This document shows, in pieces, positions 47,251-56,241 of a DNA stretch of 64,000 nucleotides. A program made the translations under genes and the position numbers. The stretch is from Nodularia sp. NIES-3585 (lineage in GTDB: Bacteria; Cyanobacteriota; Cyanobacteriia; Cyanobacteriales; Nostocaceae). The DNA lies in contig NZ_BDUB01000001.1 in the NCBI RefSeq assembly GCF_002218065.1, positions 2,699,270-2,763,269 of the forward strand, read 5' to 3'. Under the pieces are notes generated by a model, which had not been told where the DNA came from, made no database searches, and saw only the letters and a program-made list of their open reading frames with translations. How positions within the stretch are numbered: the stretch's first letter is position 1; every line of letters begins with the position of its first letter.

Positions 47251-48462
47251 TTAATGCAATGATTCATTCACGATTGAACCATCAGATTTAATCCAAGCAA
47301 TTTCGGCAATGCCGCGATCGCTTGCGTATTTTCTCGTGGCTTCCATATCTCTGCCACCTAAATCCATTTCTACTCGTACTAAATCTGTAGAATCACGCAA
47401 TTTTTGGGCGTGGGCAAAGGCCGCAGCTTCTACATCTGGTGTTTGGGCTACTACTAACCAGTTACTAGTAGGAGTTGATTGTGGTAATTGCTGGGTAGAT
47501 AAGATCACTTGATATAAATCTTCGATATTCAGTACAAAACCAATACCGGGAATATCTTTGCCTTGAGGATGATATATTCCTAAAAGCTGGTCGTAGCGAC
47601 CACCACGCCCTAAAACTCTCGCTTGTGAATCTGTATCGCTGACGATTTCAAAGACTATGCCAGTATAGTAGTCTATGGTTTGAATTAAGCTCAGGTCAAG
47701 AATTAAGGGAAACTGCCCTTCTGATTGTAATAACTCTACCACAGATTTGAGGTTATTCACAATCTCTTGTTGCTCTGGATCTAAACCCAAGCTACTGACT
47801 TTTTGCAAGACATCTGCACTGTCACCGCGTAAATCCATCATGATGATGGCGCGATCGCGCAGTTCATCGCTCAAGGGTAAAGTATCTATGGCAATGCGAT
47901 CAAGATGAGCGATCGCACTCCGAACTTTGGCTTGAATATTCACCGGAAAGGCATCAAGGAGCGATCGCGTAATTCCCGCTTCGCCTAAAATTAAATGCCA
48001 ATCCTGCAAACCTAATGCAGCCAGACAATTTTTCGCCAATAGCAGCACTTCTGCATTTGCTAACAATCCGCCAACACCTAACAACTCAACCCCAGATTGA
48101 TAAAACTCTTGCTGGCGATTGTGCCTGTTTTCCCAAGTCCGGCGAAAGACATTGGCATTGTAGTAGAGCCGTTCGGGATAGGTGACATCAGTCACGCGTG
48201 TAGCTACTGCACGAGCAATAGAAGCTGTCAATTCTGGACGCAACCCTAATTCTTCATCTGGACCATTTTGCAGTTGAATCACCATCTGGCGCTCAATTGC
48301 TTCTCCCGCCATCAAAGTATCCATCCGTTCCAAGGTGGAAGTGATAATCCTGTGATATCCCCAACGCTCAAACACCTGCTGTAACCTATCTTCAATCCAG
48401 CGTTTTTGAGCTACATCTAAAGGTAATAAATCCCTAGCTCCCGCTGCTGGTTGATACACCAT
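47251..48462 (-). CDS. hisZ: ATP phosphoribosyltransferase regulatory subunit HisZ
   Basis: 403 residues, histidyl-tRNA-synthetase-like. AAGARDLLPLDVAQKRWIED, MVIQLQNGPDEELGLRPELT and YYTGIVFEIVSDT are typical. Lacking the anticodon-binding domain and with LGRGGRYDQLLG in place, it fits HisZ, which supports short-form HisG in histidine synthesis, rather than HisS. It overlaps the upstream DnaJ-like gene by one base (TAATG). Confidence 0.9.
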   Translation of the reverse strand: MVYQPAAGARDLLPLDVAQKRWIEDRLQQVFERWGYHRIITSTLERMDTLMAGEAIERQMVIQLQNGPDEELGLRPELTASIARAVATRVTDVTYPERLYYNANVFRRTWENRHNRQQEFYQSGVELLGVGGLLANAEVLLLAKNCLAALGLQDWHLILGEAGITRSLLDAFPVNIQAKVRSAIAHLDRIAIDTLPLSDELRDRAIIMMDLRGDSADVLQKVSSLGLDPEQQEIVNNLKSVVELLQSEGQFPLILDLSLIQTIDYYTGIVFEIVSDTDSQARVLGRGGRYDQLLGIYHPQGKDIPGIGFVLNIEDLYQVILSTQQLPQSTPTSNWLVVAQTPDVEAAAFAHAQKLRDSTDLVRVEMDLGGRDMEATRKYASDRGIAEIAWIKSDGSIVNESLH

Positions 48463-49412
48463 TATTTTTTATTCCCACCAAAAAAACCACCAAACATACC
48501 CCCACCTCCAGACTTATCTGGTTGATTAGTGCCATCATGAGGAGGTGAAGTTACTTTCGAGCCACCAGATTGTGTCCCTAAAGCCTTTTCTATTTTAGGT
48601 TTCCATGACAACGCTATTTCGTTGGTGGGATCTAATTTCAAAGCATTATCAAAATGAATTTTGGCCATTTTCACCTGATTTAGCTTTAAATATACCAAGG
48701 CCATCAAACTATGACACTGACTATTTTTCGGTTCTATCCTCAGAGCATCCTGTAACTCCACCTTGGCTTGCACAAATTGGTTTTTGTGAATTAAACTTTC
48801 AGCGCGACGGATATACTGCTCTACAGGAGAAGCTTCCTTTTCTGCTGGGGGTGGGGGTGGAGGTGCTGTCTTGAGTTTTCGCGTACCTGAATTATTTGTG
48901 GATTTAGCCGATGACGGTGGCGAACTCAAAGCGTTGCTAGCACTCCGCATCAGGTAAACTAAATTTAACTCGCTGATTTGGGATATGACTTGAATTGATT
49001 GCTTTAACGAATCATATTGGGTTGCAGCAATTTGAGCGATCGCAGTTCTGTAAGAATAATCAATATTAGGGGCATTAACTAATTGTTTAGCAAAGTTGCC
49101 ACTCAATTCTACTGAAGTAGATTCTTGTACTAGGCGCTTGCCTATTTGAGACACAACTATAATGTATTCTGTGCGACTGGGTTCTTTTGAAAGATGTTCA
49201 TAAGCTGGGTTAACCAACTTTGATAATAATTCATTAGCCAGCTGTCTTTCCTCAGCAGAAGTAATCACGTTGCTATCCGGGTGCAAACGGCGGGCAATTT
49301 GCAGATAACGTTTACGTATAGTTTTTACATCCGCGTCAATTGGAACACACAAAATTGCGTGATGATCTATGAAATCATATTTAAACAATCCATGATCTAT
49401 TTTTAAAGACAT
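48462..49412 (-). CDS. DnaJ-domain and TPR protein
   Basis: 316 residues from ATG 49412 (an earlier TTG adds six). J-domain residues ~18-80: ILCVPIDADVKTIRKRYLQ, then the HPD in RRLHPDSN. TPRs are at about 205-275 (LIHKNQFVQAKVELQDALRI, LMALVYLKLNQVKMAKIHFD). The C-terminus is Gly-rich (SGGGGMFGGFFGG). It is a likely co-chaperone for DnaK; coupling to hisZ by a one-base overlap is unusual. Confidence 0.85.
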   Translation of the reverse strand: MSLKIDHGLFKYDFIDHHAILCVPIDADVKTIRKRYLQIARRLHPDSNVITSAEERQLANELLSKLVNPAYEHLSKEPSRTEYIIVVSQIGKRLVQESTSVELSGNFAKQLVNAPNIDYSYRTAIAQIAATQYDSLKQSIQVISQISELNLVYLMRSASNALSSPPSSAKSTNNSGTRKLKTAPPPPPPAEKEASPVEQYIRRAESLIHKNQFVQAKVELQDALRIEPKNSQCHSLMALVYLKLNQVKMAKIHFDNALKLDPTNEIALSWKPKIEKALGTQSGGSKVTSPPHDGTNQPDKSGGGGMFGGFFGGNKK

Positions 49413-49524
49413 AGAGCAGTTTTGCACCAAAAGAGCTTGAGCTTTTTTCTAGTTTACTTTGTTTCATCGGTAATTTGTTAGTAGCAAATAGTCAGGTATC
49501 AGTCACTAAATTTCCTGATTTCCT

Positions 49525-50337
49525 TCACTTCCAGCTCGACAAAGGCGGAACTTCTACTAACTCACGACTCAGCTTGTGGTGAATTTTACCATTAGTAGCG
49601 AGAATTCTACCTGATTCAATTTTAAAAGGAGTACTATCATAGGCAGTAACTTCACCCCCAGCTTCTCGCAATAAAACTACACCTGCGACCACATCCCAAG
49701 GAGAAATTCCTCGTTCCCAATAACCATCAACACGTCCACAAGCAACATAAGCTAAATCCAGGGCGGCGGAACCGCTACGCCTCACGCCTTGGGTAAGATG
49801 TGTCAGGTGACAAAATTCTGCGTAGTTATTGTCCGATGTTTCCCGGCGATCATAGGCAAATCCCGTTACTAGGAGACTTTTACCCAGTTCAGAAATTTCT
49901 GAAACTTTGATTGAATGGCGGTTACGCGTCGCGCCTAAACCAGTAGCCGCCCGAAATAGTTCATCATGAAAAGGGTCATAAATTACCCCAACTTGCGGCA
50001 CACCATGAACTAATAACCCAATGGAAACAGCAAAAGCCGAGTATTGGTGCGCGTAATTGGTTGTACCATCTAAGGGGTCAATTGCCCAGAGATACTGGTT
50101 ATCTTGATTTCCCAGCTTCCCTGATTCTTCAGCCAGGATAGAATGTTCGGGAAAGTGGCGACGAAAAATTTCCAAAATCACCGCTTCCGAAGCTTTATCC
50201 GCAACAGTGACTAAATCACCAGGACGACCCTTTTCGGTAATAGCATTTTCTAACTTACCCAAATACCCTTTTAAAACCGCACCCGCAGCCAAAGCCGCTT
50301 CTGTCGCAATATCTAGAAAAATTTGTAAATTAGTCAT
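49525..50337 (-). CDS. Inositol monophosphatase family protein
   Basis: 270 residues. Metal-binding motifs SILAEESG, AIDPLDGTTNYAHQ and GISPWDVVAGVVLLREAGG are all present. It dephosphorylates myo-inositol phosphate or a related sugar phosphate (possibly histidinol phosphate, given hisZ nearby). A heptamer repeat array abuts the start codon. Confidence 0.92.
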   Translation of the reverse strand: MTNLQIFLDIATEAALAAGAVLKGYLGKLENAITEKGRPGDLVTVADKASEAVILEIFRRHFPEHSILAEESGKLGNQDNQYLWAIDPLDGTTNYAHQYSAFAVSIGLLVHGVPQVGVIYDPFHDELFRAATGLGATRNRHSIKVSEISELGKSLLVTGFAYDRRETSDNNYAEFCHLTHLTQGVRRSGSAALDLAYVACGRVDGYWERGISPWDVVAGVVLLREAGGEVTAYDSTPFKIESGRILATNGKIHHKLSRELVEVPPLSSWK

Positions 50338-50340
50338 TCA

Positions 50341-50403
50341 ATTTTAGATTTTAGATTTTAGATTTTAGATTTTAGATTTTAGATTTTAGATTTTAGATTT
50401 TGG
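50341..50403. repeat. ATTTTAG heptamer array, 9 copies
   Basis: Nine uninterrupted copies of ATTTTAG (TAAAATC in the other phase), starting three bases upstream of the IMPase start codon and so in its leader. Confidence 0.95.
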
Positions 50404-50516
50404 ATTAGACTGCAATCTAAAATGCTCGCTGCGCTGCCTACGCTTCGCTAACGCAAATCCAAAATCCAAAATTCTTTTCTCCCTGCTCCCTGCTCCCCTG
50501 CGTCTTTCCCGATTCC

Positions 50517-51146
50517 CTAAAGATTCCGTCGGCGAAATTCCGCAGGAGGGACACCCATAGGGTTTTCTGGGTTCCAGATGCCTTTTCCCATGAGTCTAGC
50601 CCATTGTTGGGCGCGTTCCAAGCGCTGGTCATATTTATGGTTAGGCGATCGCCCCACAAATAACGCATATCCTTGTTTAACGATTTGTTCATTCAATAAC
50701 TGCTGATCTTTCCAGACATAAGCCAAAGTCCGACCAATTTGATCTTTAGCTGACAAATCAAATTCCAGAATTACAGGTTTTTCTTGATCACCAATCAACT
50801 CCGCTAAAACTTGTCTAGACTCATCTCCCCAAGGGCGTTGTTGAAAATCTGGTGCATCAATCCCAACTAACCGGACGCGAGAAATCAAATTTGGTTGTTC
50901 AGCCATACCTAAAACTTCCAAACTTTGCCCACTGACTACTCGCGCCACCTTCACCTCAACCTGATTGCTGACAGTCTGATTATCAGGTTGACAACTCACC
51001 AACAACAACAAGCAGCCCAAAAGGACAATCTTCCGCACCAAGACAGCAAAAAAAACCTTTGCGAGTTTGCGCGCCAGTTGCTTCCAATCGGGAAACCCAC
51101 CCAAAGCACTGGCTTGCCTTTGCCTGAACAAAATCTTAATCCTCAT
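50517..51146 (-). CDS. Thermonuclease (SNase)-like lipoprotein
   Basis: 209 residues. A basic N-terminus, then a lipoprotein signal ending LLLVSC (Cys about 52), then the staphylococcal nuclease fold: catalytic RLVGIDAPDF, WGDESRQVLAEL and GRTLAYVW (Arg, Glu, Arg). It degrades nucleic acids outside the cytoplasm. It overlaps the ferredoxin gene by 11 bases, which is its probable operon partner. Confidence 0.87.
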   Translation of the reverse strand: MRIKILFRQRQASALGGFPDWKQLARKLAKVFFAVLVRKIVLLGCLLLLVSCQPDNQTVSNQVEVKVARVVSGQSLEVLGMAEQPNLISRVRLVGIDAPDFQQRPWGDESRQVLAELIGDQEKPVILEFDLSAKDQIGRTLAYVWKDQQLLNEQIVKQGYALFVGRSPNHKYDQRLERAQQWARLMGKGIWNPENPMGVPPAEFRRRNL

Positions 51147-51504
51147 CTAACGGTAAACCCGCCTTCACTTTACCTCTAGCAAAATAGCGCCCAAACTGAA
51201 GCTCATAAACTTCATCTTCATCTTGAGTTTCCACCTCCAAATCAGAACGGGCGTAACTGACGCATAACAAAGCGTAACCTTTTCGGCGCAACGCAGGCGA
51301 TAATCCAATGGCTTCGGGTTGGTAAATATCTCCAGACACCACCCGCACAGCACAAGTTGTACAAGCCCCATTCCGACAAGAAAAGGGCAGATCCCGCCCT
51401 TGTTGTTCAATGCTGTGGAGAATGTAGCGGTCTTCTGGAACTTGCAGACTGTATTCTTTGCCAGTGGCGCGATCGCGGACTTTAATCGTGTATGTACGGG
51501 ACAT
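51136..51504 (-). CDS. Plant-type [2Fe-2S] ferredoxin
   Basis: 122 residues. Cluster motif FSCRNGACTTCAVRV (C-x4-C-x2-C), with the fourth cysteine in GYALLCVSYARS. Longer than the photosynthetic PetF, with a C-terminal extension (RYFARGKVKAGLPLDED). Its electron partner is unknown. Confidence 0.92.
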   Translation of the reverse strand: MSRTYTIKVRDRATGKEYSLQVPEDRYILHSIEQQGRDLPFSCRNGACTTCAVRVVSGDIYQPEAIGLSPALRRKGYALLCVSYARSDLEVETQDEDEVYELQFGRYFARGKVKAGLPLDED

Positions 51505-51609
51505 CTTAATTTAAATTGAGAATGTGAACTTTCAGCTGGAATTTAATCTGCCTAATTATATATTTGCATTTTCTAGGATTTCATAGTATAGTTGTAAATC
51601 GTTGCCCCT

Positions 51610-51696
51610 GGAGAGGTGGCCGAGTGGTTGAAGGCGCAGACCTGGAAAGTCTGTAACGGAGCAATCTGTTCCTGGGTTCAAATCCCAGTCTCTCCA
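51610..51696 (+). tRNA. trnS: tRNA-Ser(GGA)
   Basis: 87-nt class II tRNA: acceptor GGAGAGG/TCTCTCC, D-arm GGCCGAGTGGTTGAAGGC, anticodon stem CAGAC/GTCTG around CTGGAAA (anticodon GGA), a long variable arm TAACGGAGCAATCTGTTC and T-arm GGGTTCAAATCCC. CCA is not encoded. Confidence 0.95.
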
Positions 51697-51755
51697 TATA
51701 TCAATGGTTTCAGCCGTTGGACATTGTTGGTTTAATCGCATATTGGTTTAATGGT

Positions 51756-52223
51756 TTAAACCAGTGAAATAACTATTGCATCACCACACACTACATCGAT
51801 GCTAAGTTTTTTAGTTATCAGAGTGGTGGCAATTTCGTTTACAGGAATGAACTCGAAACTATTCCAGTGATCGTAAAAAACAATCTTATCGCCGCATTCA
51901 GAGACTCGTATATCCAGCATGAAATACTCATCTGTATATTTTTTTACCTCTTCAATTCCTATTTCTACCTGAGTACCATCTAGTTTAACTAGATGTATCG
52001 CCAAAGTTTCTTCTGTAGTTACATCTAAACCTAGAATCTTACTAAGCATAGAGAGCTTCACGTTAGAAATAATATTATCAATAGCGGCATCTAAGTTATT
52101 TTTTTCTAACTCTTCATATTCATTTAATCGTGCTATCAATTCTACAGTCTTACTTTTAGCACTTAAACCACGTAACTTACATTCTGCTTGCAGTTTATTG
52201 TATGTAAGTGATGTAAAATTCAT
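51756..52223 (-). CDS. SAP-domain hypothetical protein
   Basis: 155 residues. N-terminal SAP motif LTYNKLQAECKLRGLSAKSK followed by TVELIARLNEYEEL, a small DNA/RNA-binding helix-extended-loop-helix. The remaining ~115 residues, with VKLDGTQVEIGIEEVKKYTD and FYDHWNSFEF, are not recognised. It lies beside tRNA-Ser and an IS element, a typical place for acquired genes. Confidence 0.6.
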   Translation of the reverse strand: MNFTSLTYNKLQAECKLRGLSAKSKTVELIARLNEYEELEKNNLDAAIDNIISNVKLSMLSKILGLDVTTEETLAIHLVKLDGTQVEIGIEEVKKYTDEYFMLDIRVSECGDKIVFYDHWNSFEFIPVNEIATTLITKKLSIDVVCGDAIVISLV

Positions 52224-52275
52224 GTTCTTATCCTATTTAACTAATTCAACTAAATAGTTTGTCTATATACTGTAA

Positions 52276-53455
52276 CAGAAGTGTTGAATGTTAGTAAAAT
52301 TCCTAAAAAAATAACCCAGAATATGGTAATATTTGGGCTAATAAAATAATATTTTGATTTACAGATGATTATAAATTCATTTCCCAAAATTGTCAAAAAT
52401 ATCCTTAGCCCTTTACCCAAAAATGATTATCCGGTTTTGAATAGTCGCCTTTTCTTTGAGTGCTGGTTAGCTTATGCTCTGGATAATAGTCTGACCAGTA
52501 TGCGGGATTTATTTAAACGATTAAACAATACAGGGTTTGATGTAGACATTTCCACTTTTTCCAAAGCTAATACTCATAGAAGTCTAAAACCATTCGAGAA
52601 AGTTTATCAGGATTTGAATCAATTAGTTAATGATAAAATCCCGAAGAAACTGCACAATAAATATGCCATTTGTCCGATTGATTCAACCATTATTACTTTG
52701 ACAAGTAAATTATTGTGGTTTCTCGGTCACCATCAGGTAAAACTTTTTAGTTCACTCAATTTGGCTACAGGAACTCCAGAAGATAACGTGATTAATTTTG
52801 GGCATAATCATGATTATAACTTTGGCTCAGAAATGATGTCTGGCTTACCAGAAAATGGCGTTGGAGTAATGGATAGAGGCTTTGCAGGTTTAAAATTTAT
52901 TCAAGATTTAGTCCAAGAAAATAAATATTTTGTGATCCGAATTAAAAATAACTGGAAATTAGAGTTTCAGCCAGAGAGTGAGTTAGTAAAAATTGGTTCT
53001 TCTCCTGATGCTCAAGCTTATAGAGTCATTAATTTTTGCGATTTAGAAACGAAAACTGAGTTTCGCTTAGTCACCAATTTACCTGCTGTTGGAATTACAC
53101 CTGTTTCTGATGATGAAATCAGGGATATTTATCGATTACGTTGGGGAGTTGAGTTGCTATGGAAGTTTTTAAAGATGTATCTAAAAATTGATAAATTAAT
53201 TACCAAAAATGTCAACGGTATTACCATACAAATTTATGCCAGTTTAATAGCTTATCTAATTTTACAGCTTATATCTATTCCCCAACAATGGGGTAATAAA
53301 TTATTAGACAAATTTCGCTATCTCCAAGCTTGTATGTGTCAACAAATCAGTTATGTTCATTGGTTTGAGGAGATCATGTTTTGTTGACTAATTTAGGCTT
53401 TGAAGAATTAGTGTAATTAATAATGTAAATTTTGTATCAGCATTCAACATTTCTG
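52276..53455 (+). mobile_element. Complete IS4-type insertion sequence, 1180 bp
   Basis: Ends are inverted repeats of about 22 bp: CAGAAGTGTTGAATGTTAGT at 52276-52297 and, in reverse complement, CAGAAATGTTGAATGCTGAT at 53434-53455. The transposase frame lies between. No clear target duplication is visible. Confidence 0.8.
52365..53387 (+). CDS. IS4-family transposase
   Basis: 340 residues, DDE nuclease: first Asp in ICPIDSTIITL, second in GVGVMDRGFAG, Glu in the Y-R-E-K signature YRLRWGVELLWKFLK. Continuous frame, so probably active. Gene is much more AT-rich than flanking genes. Confidence 0.88.
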   Translation: MIINSFPKIVKNILSPLPKNDYPVLNSRLFFECWLAYALDNSLTSMRDLFKRLNNTGFDVDISTFSKANTHRSLKPFEKVYQDLNQLVNDKIPKKLHNKYAICPIDSTIITLTSKLLWFLGHHQVKLFSSLNLATGTPEDNVINFGHNHDYNFGSEMMSGLPENGVGVMDRGFAGLKFIQDLVQENKYFVIRIKNNWKLEFQPESELVKIGSSPDAQAYRVINFCDLETKTEFRLVTNLPAVGITPVSDDEIRDIYRLRWGVELLWKFLKMYLKIDKLITKNVNGITIQIYASLIAYLILQLISIPQQWGNKLLDKFRYLQACMCQQISYVHWFEEIMFC

Positions 53456-54156
53456 CTTAAAAAAACATCCCGATATGTTGCCTTGCTTTTCATTATTACA
53501 TTTGGTAATTTCCTTAATTATGATCTTAAGTTAAAAATCATAAAAAATCTTCCTGATTTAACTATTTTCAGACAAGTAATAATATGCCATAAGCTGAAAA
53601 CCTTGCAAGCTATAGATTACATGAATTATAAATATATTGTTAATGTTAGTAACTATGGCAAAAACTACCATAAATAAAACAATTGACATGAAATGAAGTG
53701 CAACAAGTGAGATAAGTGAAATGAAATAAGTCAGGCAAGTGAAATGAAATAAGTGAATAAAAATAGGAACTTAAATAATATAAGGCATGATATAAAGAAC
53801 AGTTTATAAAGTCACTTTAGTAAAGAAATTTGGTTCTTGTGTTGCTTTTATGGTGTGGCATTCAAATAGAGGGTTTATAGGAAAACTGTAAAACCTAAAA
53901 TCCAGTCATTGCAAGAATCGCAGTCTATAAGGGAGTTTTATTTATTATTCAATTGCCTAAAATGTACGATAGAGCCAGAAATTTTATCCCTAACTATAAA
54001 AATACACTGACTTTTCAATAAAAATTAGCACGTATACTGCCCCCCCACTTTTTCTATAAATGCTGGTAAGCATACGCATAAAAAAATATAAGACTTCAAG
54101 AAAGCTTGGTAAGCTTACTATAAAAATACGGCTTAAAGATTTGTATTTATTCAAAA
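53456..54156. other. Gene-free AT-rich stretch
   Basis: 700 bp with no gene that I can support. At about 53690-53760 is a low-complexity run with repeated AAGTGAAATGAAATAAGT. The region next to the tRNA-Arg gene contains CTTGGTAAGCTTACTATAAA. No attachment site could be paired. Confidence 0.5.
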
Positions 54157-54229
54157 CGGGTGCGGCAGGGATCGAACCTGCGACCAACGGATTAGAAATC
54201 CGTGGCTCTATCCACTGAGCTACGCACCC
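54157..54229 (-). tRNA. trnR: tRNA-Arg(TCT)
   Basis: 73 nt: acceptor GGGTGCG/CGCACCC, D-arm GCTCAGTGGATAGAGC, anticodon stem ACGGA/TCCGT around TTTCTAA (anticodon TCT), T-arm GCAGGTTCGATCCCTGC, discriminator G. CCA not encoded. Confidence 0.96.
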
Positions 54230-54519
54230 AAATTTATGTATTGGCTCTCAAAGGATTCATCTAATCGATTATATCGTTATATCCTACCAATAAGCAAGCA
54301 AAAATTGCAGATTTTCTACTAGCAGGGCTATGATCTAAGTCACTAGTTATTTAATTTACCGTCAAAACACAGGAAATGATCTATTGATTAGCTATATTGT
54401 GTCATCAATAGGTTATTTTTGTGTTTATGTAGATGCCCTCTGGGCGGCTTACTTGAGGTTAGCTTCTGGCGATCGCGAGGCTCAACCCAATGGCATACTA
54501 AGTAATCGCACTCTTGGCG

Positions 54520-55248
54520 ATGTTACTAAATCACGACTATAGATCGCATTATCCACAAAGCCCCTGTGAGGAGTTATTTGCTAGTGCCATGTTTATTCTC
54601 AAACGGCAGGATGTTGAAATATCGAGTATTCAGCACCCAAAACGGGATCAGCAAGTGCCGATCCTCAATTATCAGGGGCAAACCTTTCGCTTGATTAGCG
54701 TCTTCAAAGCTAGCCAAGAAGAAGAAGCTAGATCCTTGTGGAGAGAATTAACCGATAACCGGGGTAAAGCCTGTGTCTTGCTAGAAGAACCAGATCGCTT
54801 TAGCGTTTGGGGTAAAGTTCGTTTAGATCAAATAGATAATGACACCGCTAGCTATAGCAAGAGAGGAATTTACATTCAAGGGAGTCTTTTGCTGCTGCAA
54901 GCAGTTTATCTGGATATTGAGGAGTTATTAGGCGCTCGGCAAGCGATACTCTTTGAAAAAGATATTGCACAAGTGTTGCAAAAGCAACAATTTCCTGAAA
55001 CATCTTCCCTGGAAGCCGTCAAATATTTCGTCACAATAAACCCCCTAGATTTAACTAAACTTCCTCCCTGGCAAGAAAATCATCTGATTAGTCTATTACA
55101 AGAACTGCATAAACTAGGCAAAACATATTTTGGTAATGCTAACTTTGCCCATCAAGTTACTGATACGTTACAAGATATGCCAGAAGCAGAGCGATCGCTG
55201 TTTATTAGTTGGCTAAATCAATCATCACTGAGTAAACTGTGGCAGTAG
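54520..55248 (+). CDS. Conserved cyanobacterial hypothetical protein
   Basis: 242 residues from ATG 54520 (an earlier TTG adds two). Predicted soluble alpha/beta protein: CEELFASAMFILKRQDVEIS, LNYQGQTFRLISVFKASQEE and the C-terminal LQDMPEAERSLFISWLNQSS. I do not recognise a domain. It lies upstream of a membrane protein and an HTH gene on the same strand. Confidence 0.7.
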   Translation: MLLNHDYRSHYPQSPCEELFASAMFILKRQDVEISSIQHPKRDQQVPILNYQGQTFRLISVFKASQEEEARSLWRELTDNRGKACVLLEEPDRFSVWGKVRLDQIDNDTASYSKRGIYIQGSLLLLQAVYLDIEELLGARQAILFEKDIAQVLQKQQFPETSSLEAVKYFVTINPLDLTKLPPWQENHLISLLQELHKLGKTYFGNANFAHQVTDTLQDMPEAERSLFISWLNQSSLSKLWQ

Positions 55249-55381
55249 CATGGAAAGTGTGGGCAAAATTGCGGCTACTGGCAGTTATTCTGGTGATAAC
55301 GGGTGTATCACTGGATAGGTAGGTTGCTCCTACACTCCTGTACACCAAAATCTACTGAGTGCATTTACATAGTCAATTTCC

Positions 55382-56233
55382 ATGAGTAGCTCTGACAACA
55401 AATCCTACCGTTCTCAATCTCTGTTCACGAATCAGAACATCATCTTGGCTGGCATCGGCTGGGCTGTGCTGGCACTGTTATACTTTCTATTATTTAGTGC
55501 CAAAGTCCCAGGCGAAGATGGTATAGAAACTCGTGCCGATTGGTATGTGATTGGTACAAATATTTTTGAAGCTTTGGCTTACTTGGGTGCTAGTGTCTTA
55601 TGCTTGAGGAATTGGCGTAGCCCGCAAATTGTCAGTAGCCGCAATATTTGGCTGGCAATTGCTATTGGTATGTTTTCTTATTTCCTGGGAGGGATAATTT
55701 TTGGTTACACAGAAATAATTCTAGACGAAGAACCAGATGTGTCTATTGGCGATATCTTTTTTGTACTGGCTTATATTTCCCTTGGCATAGGCATGATTTT
55801 ATCTGTAGGTTCCAGACGAATCAATTTAGAAAAATGGCAATTGCTGATTGTATCAACAATCGCCGTGCTTGGTAGTCTATTGGCATGGTGGATCTCTATG
55901 CAGCAAGCAGTCCCTGCTGATCCCCTAGTCGGGATATTGAATTGGTTTTACGTAGTTAGTGATGTACTTTTGTTAATTATTGCGACAACTTTGCTACTAG
56001 CCTTTTGGGGGGGACGAGTTGCCCAGTCTTGGAGAATGATTGCAGCGGCCGCGTTTTCGCTCTACATTGCAGATATGTGGTTTAAATATGCTCAAGGGAC
56101 AACCTATCAAAGTGGGGAGATACTAGAAGTGTTTTGGGTATTTAGTGGAGTTTTATTTGGTATGGGCGCTGTCCTAGAACATGACGCATCATTGAGCCGA
56201 ACTCGGCGTTCGAGCGGGCGCAAACGAGCATAG
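55382..56233 (+). CDS. Conserved multi-pass membrane protein
   Basis: 283 residues with about seven or eight membrane helices, e.g. IILAGIGWAVLALLYFLLF, NIWLAIAIGMFSYFLGGIIF and LLLIIATTLLLAFWGGRV. Both ends are polar; the C-terminus is Arg-rich (LSRTRRSSGRKRA). Resembles membrane sensor modules of cyanobacteria but has no output domain. Function unknown. Confidence 0.72.
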   Translation: MSSSDNKSYRSQSLFTNQNIILAGIGWAVLALLYFLLFSAKVPGEDGIETRADWYVIGTNIFEALAYLGASVLCLRNWRSPQIVSSRNIWLAIAIGMFSYFLGGIIFGYTEIILDEEPDVSIGDIFFVLAYISLGIGMILSVGSRRINLEKWQLLIVSTIAVLGSLLAWWISMQQAVPADPLVGILNWFYVVSDVLLLIIATTLLLAFWGGRVAQSWRMIAAAAFSLYIADMWFKYAQGTTYQSGEILEVFWVFSGVLFGMGAVLEHDASLSRTRRSSGRKRA

Positions 56234-56241
56234 AATATTTG

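Noticed and set aside
50341-50403. CRISPR array
   Set aside because: Seven-base units without spacers; these are STRR heptamers. No cas genes are in the window.
53432-53677. 81-aa frame after the IS4-type element
   Set aside because: Starts inside the IS terminal repeat, has AT-driven Lys/Ile/Asn composition and no ribosome-binding site.
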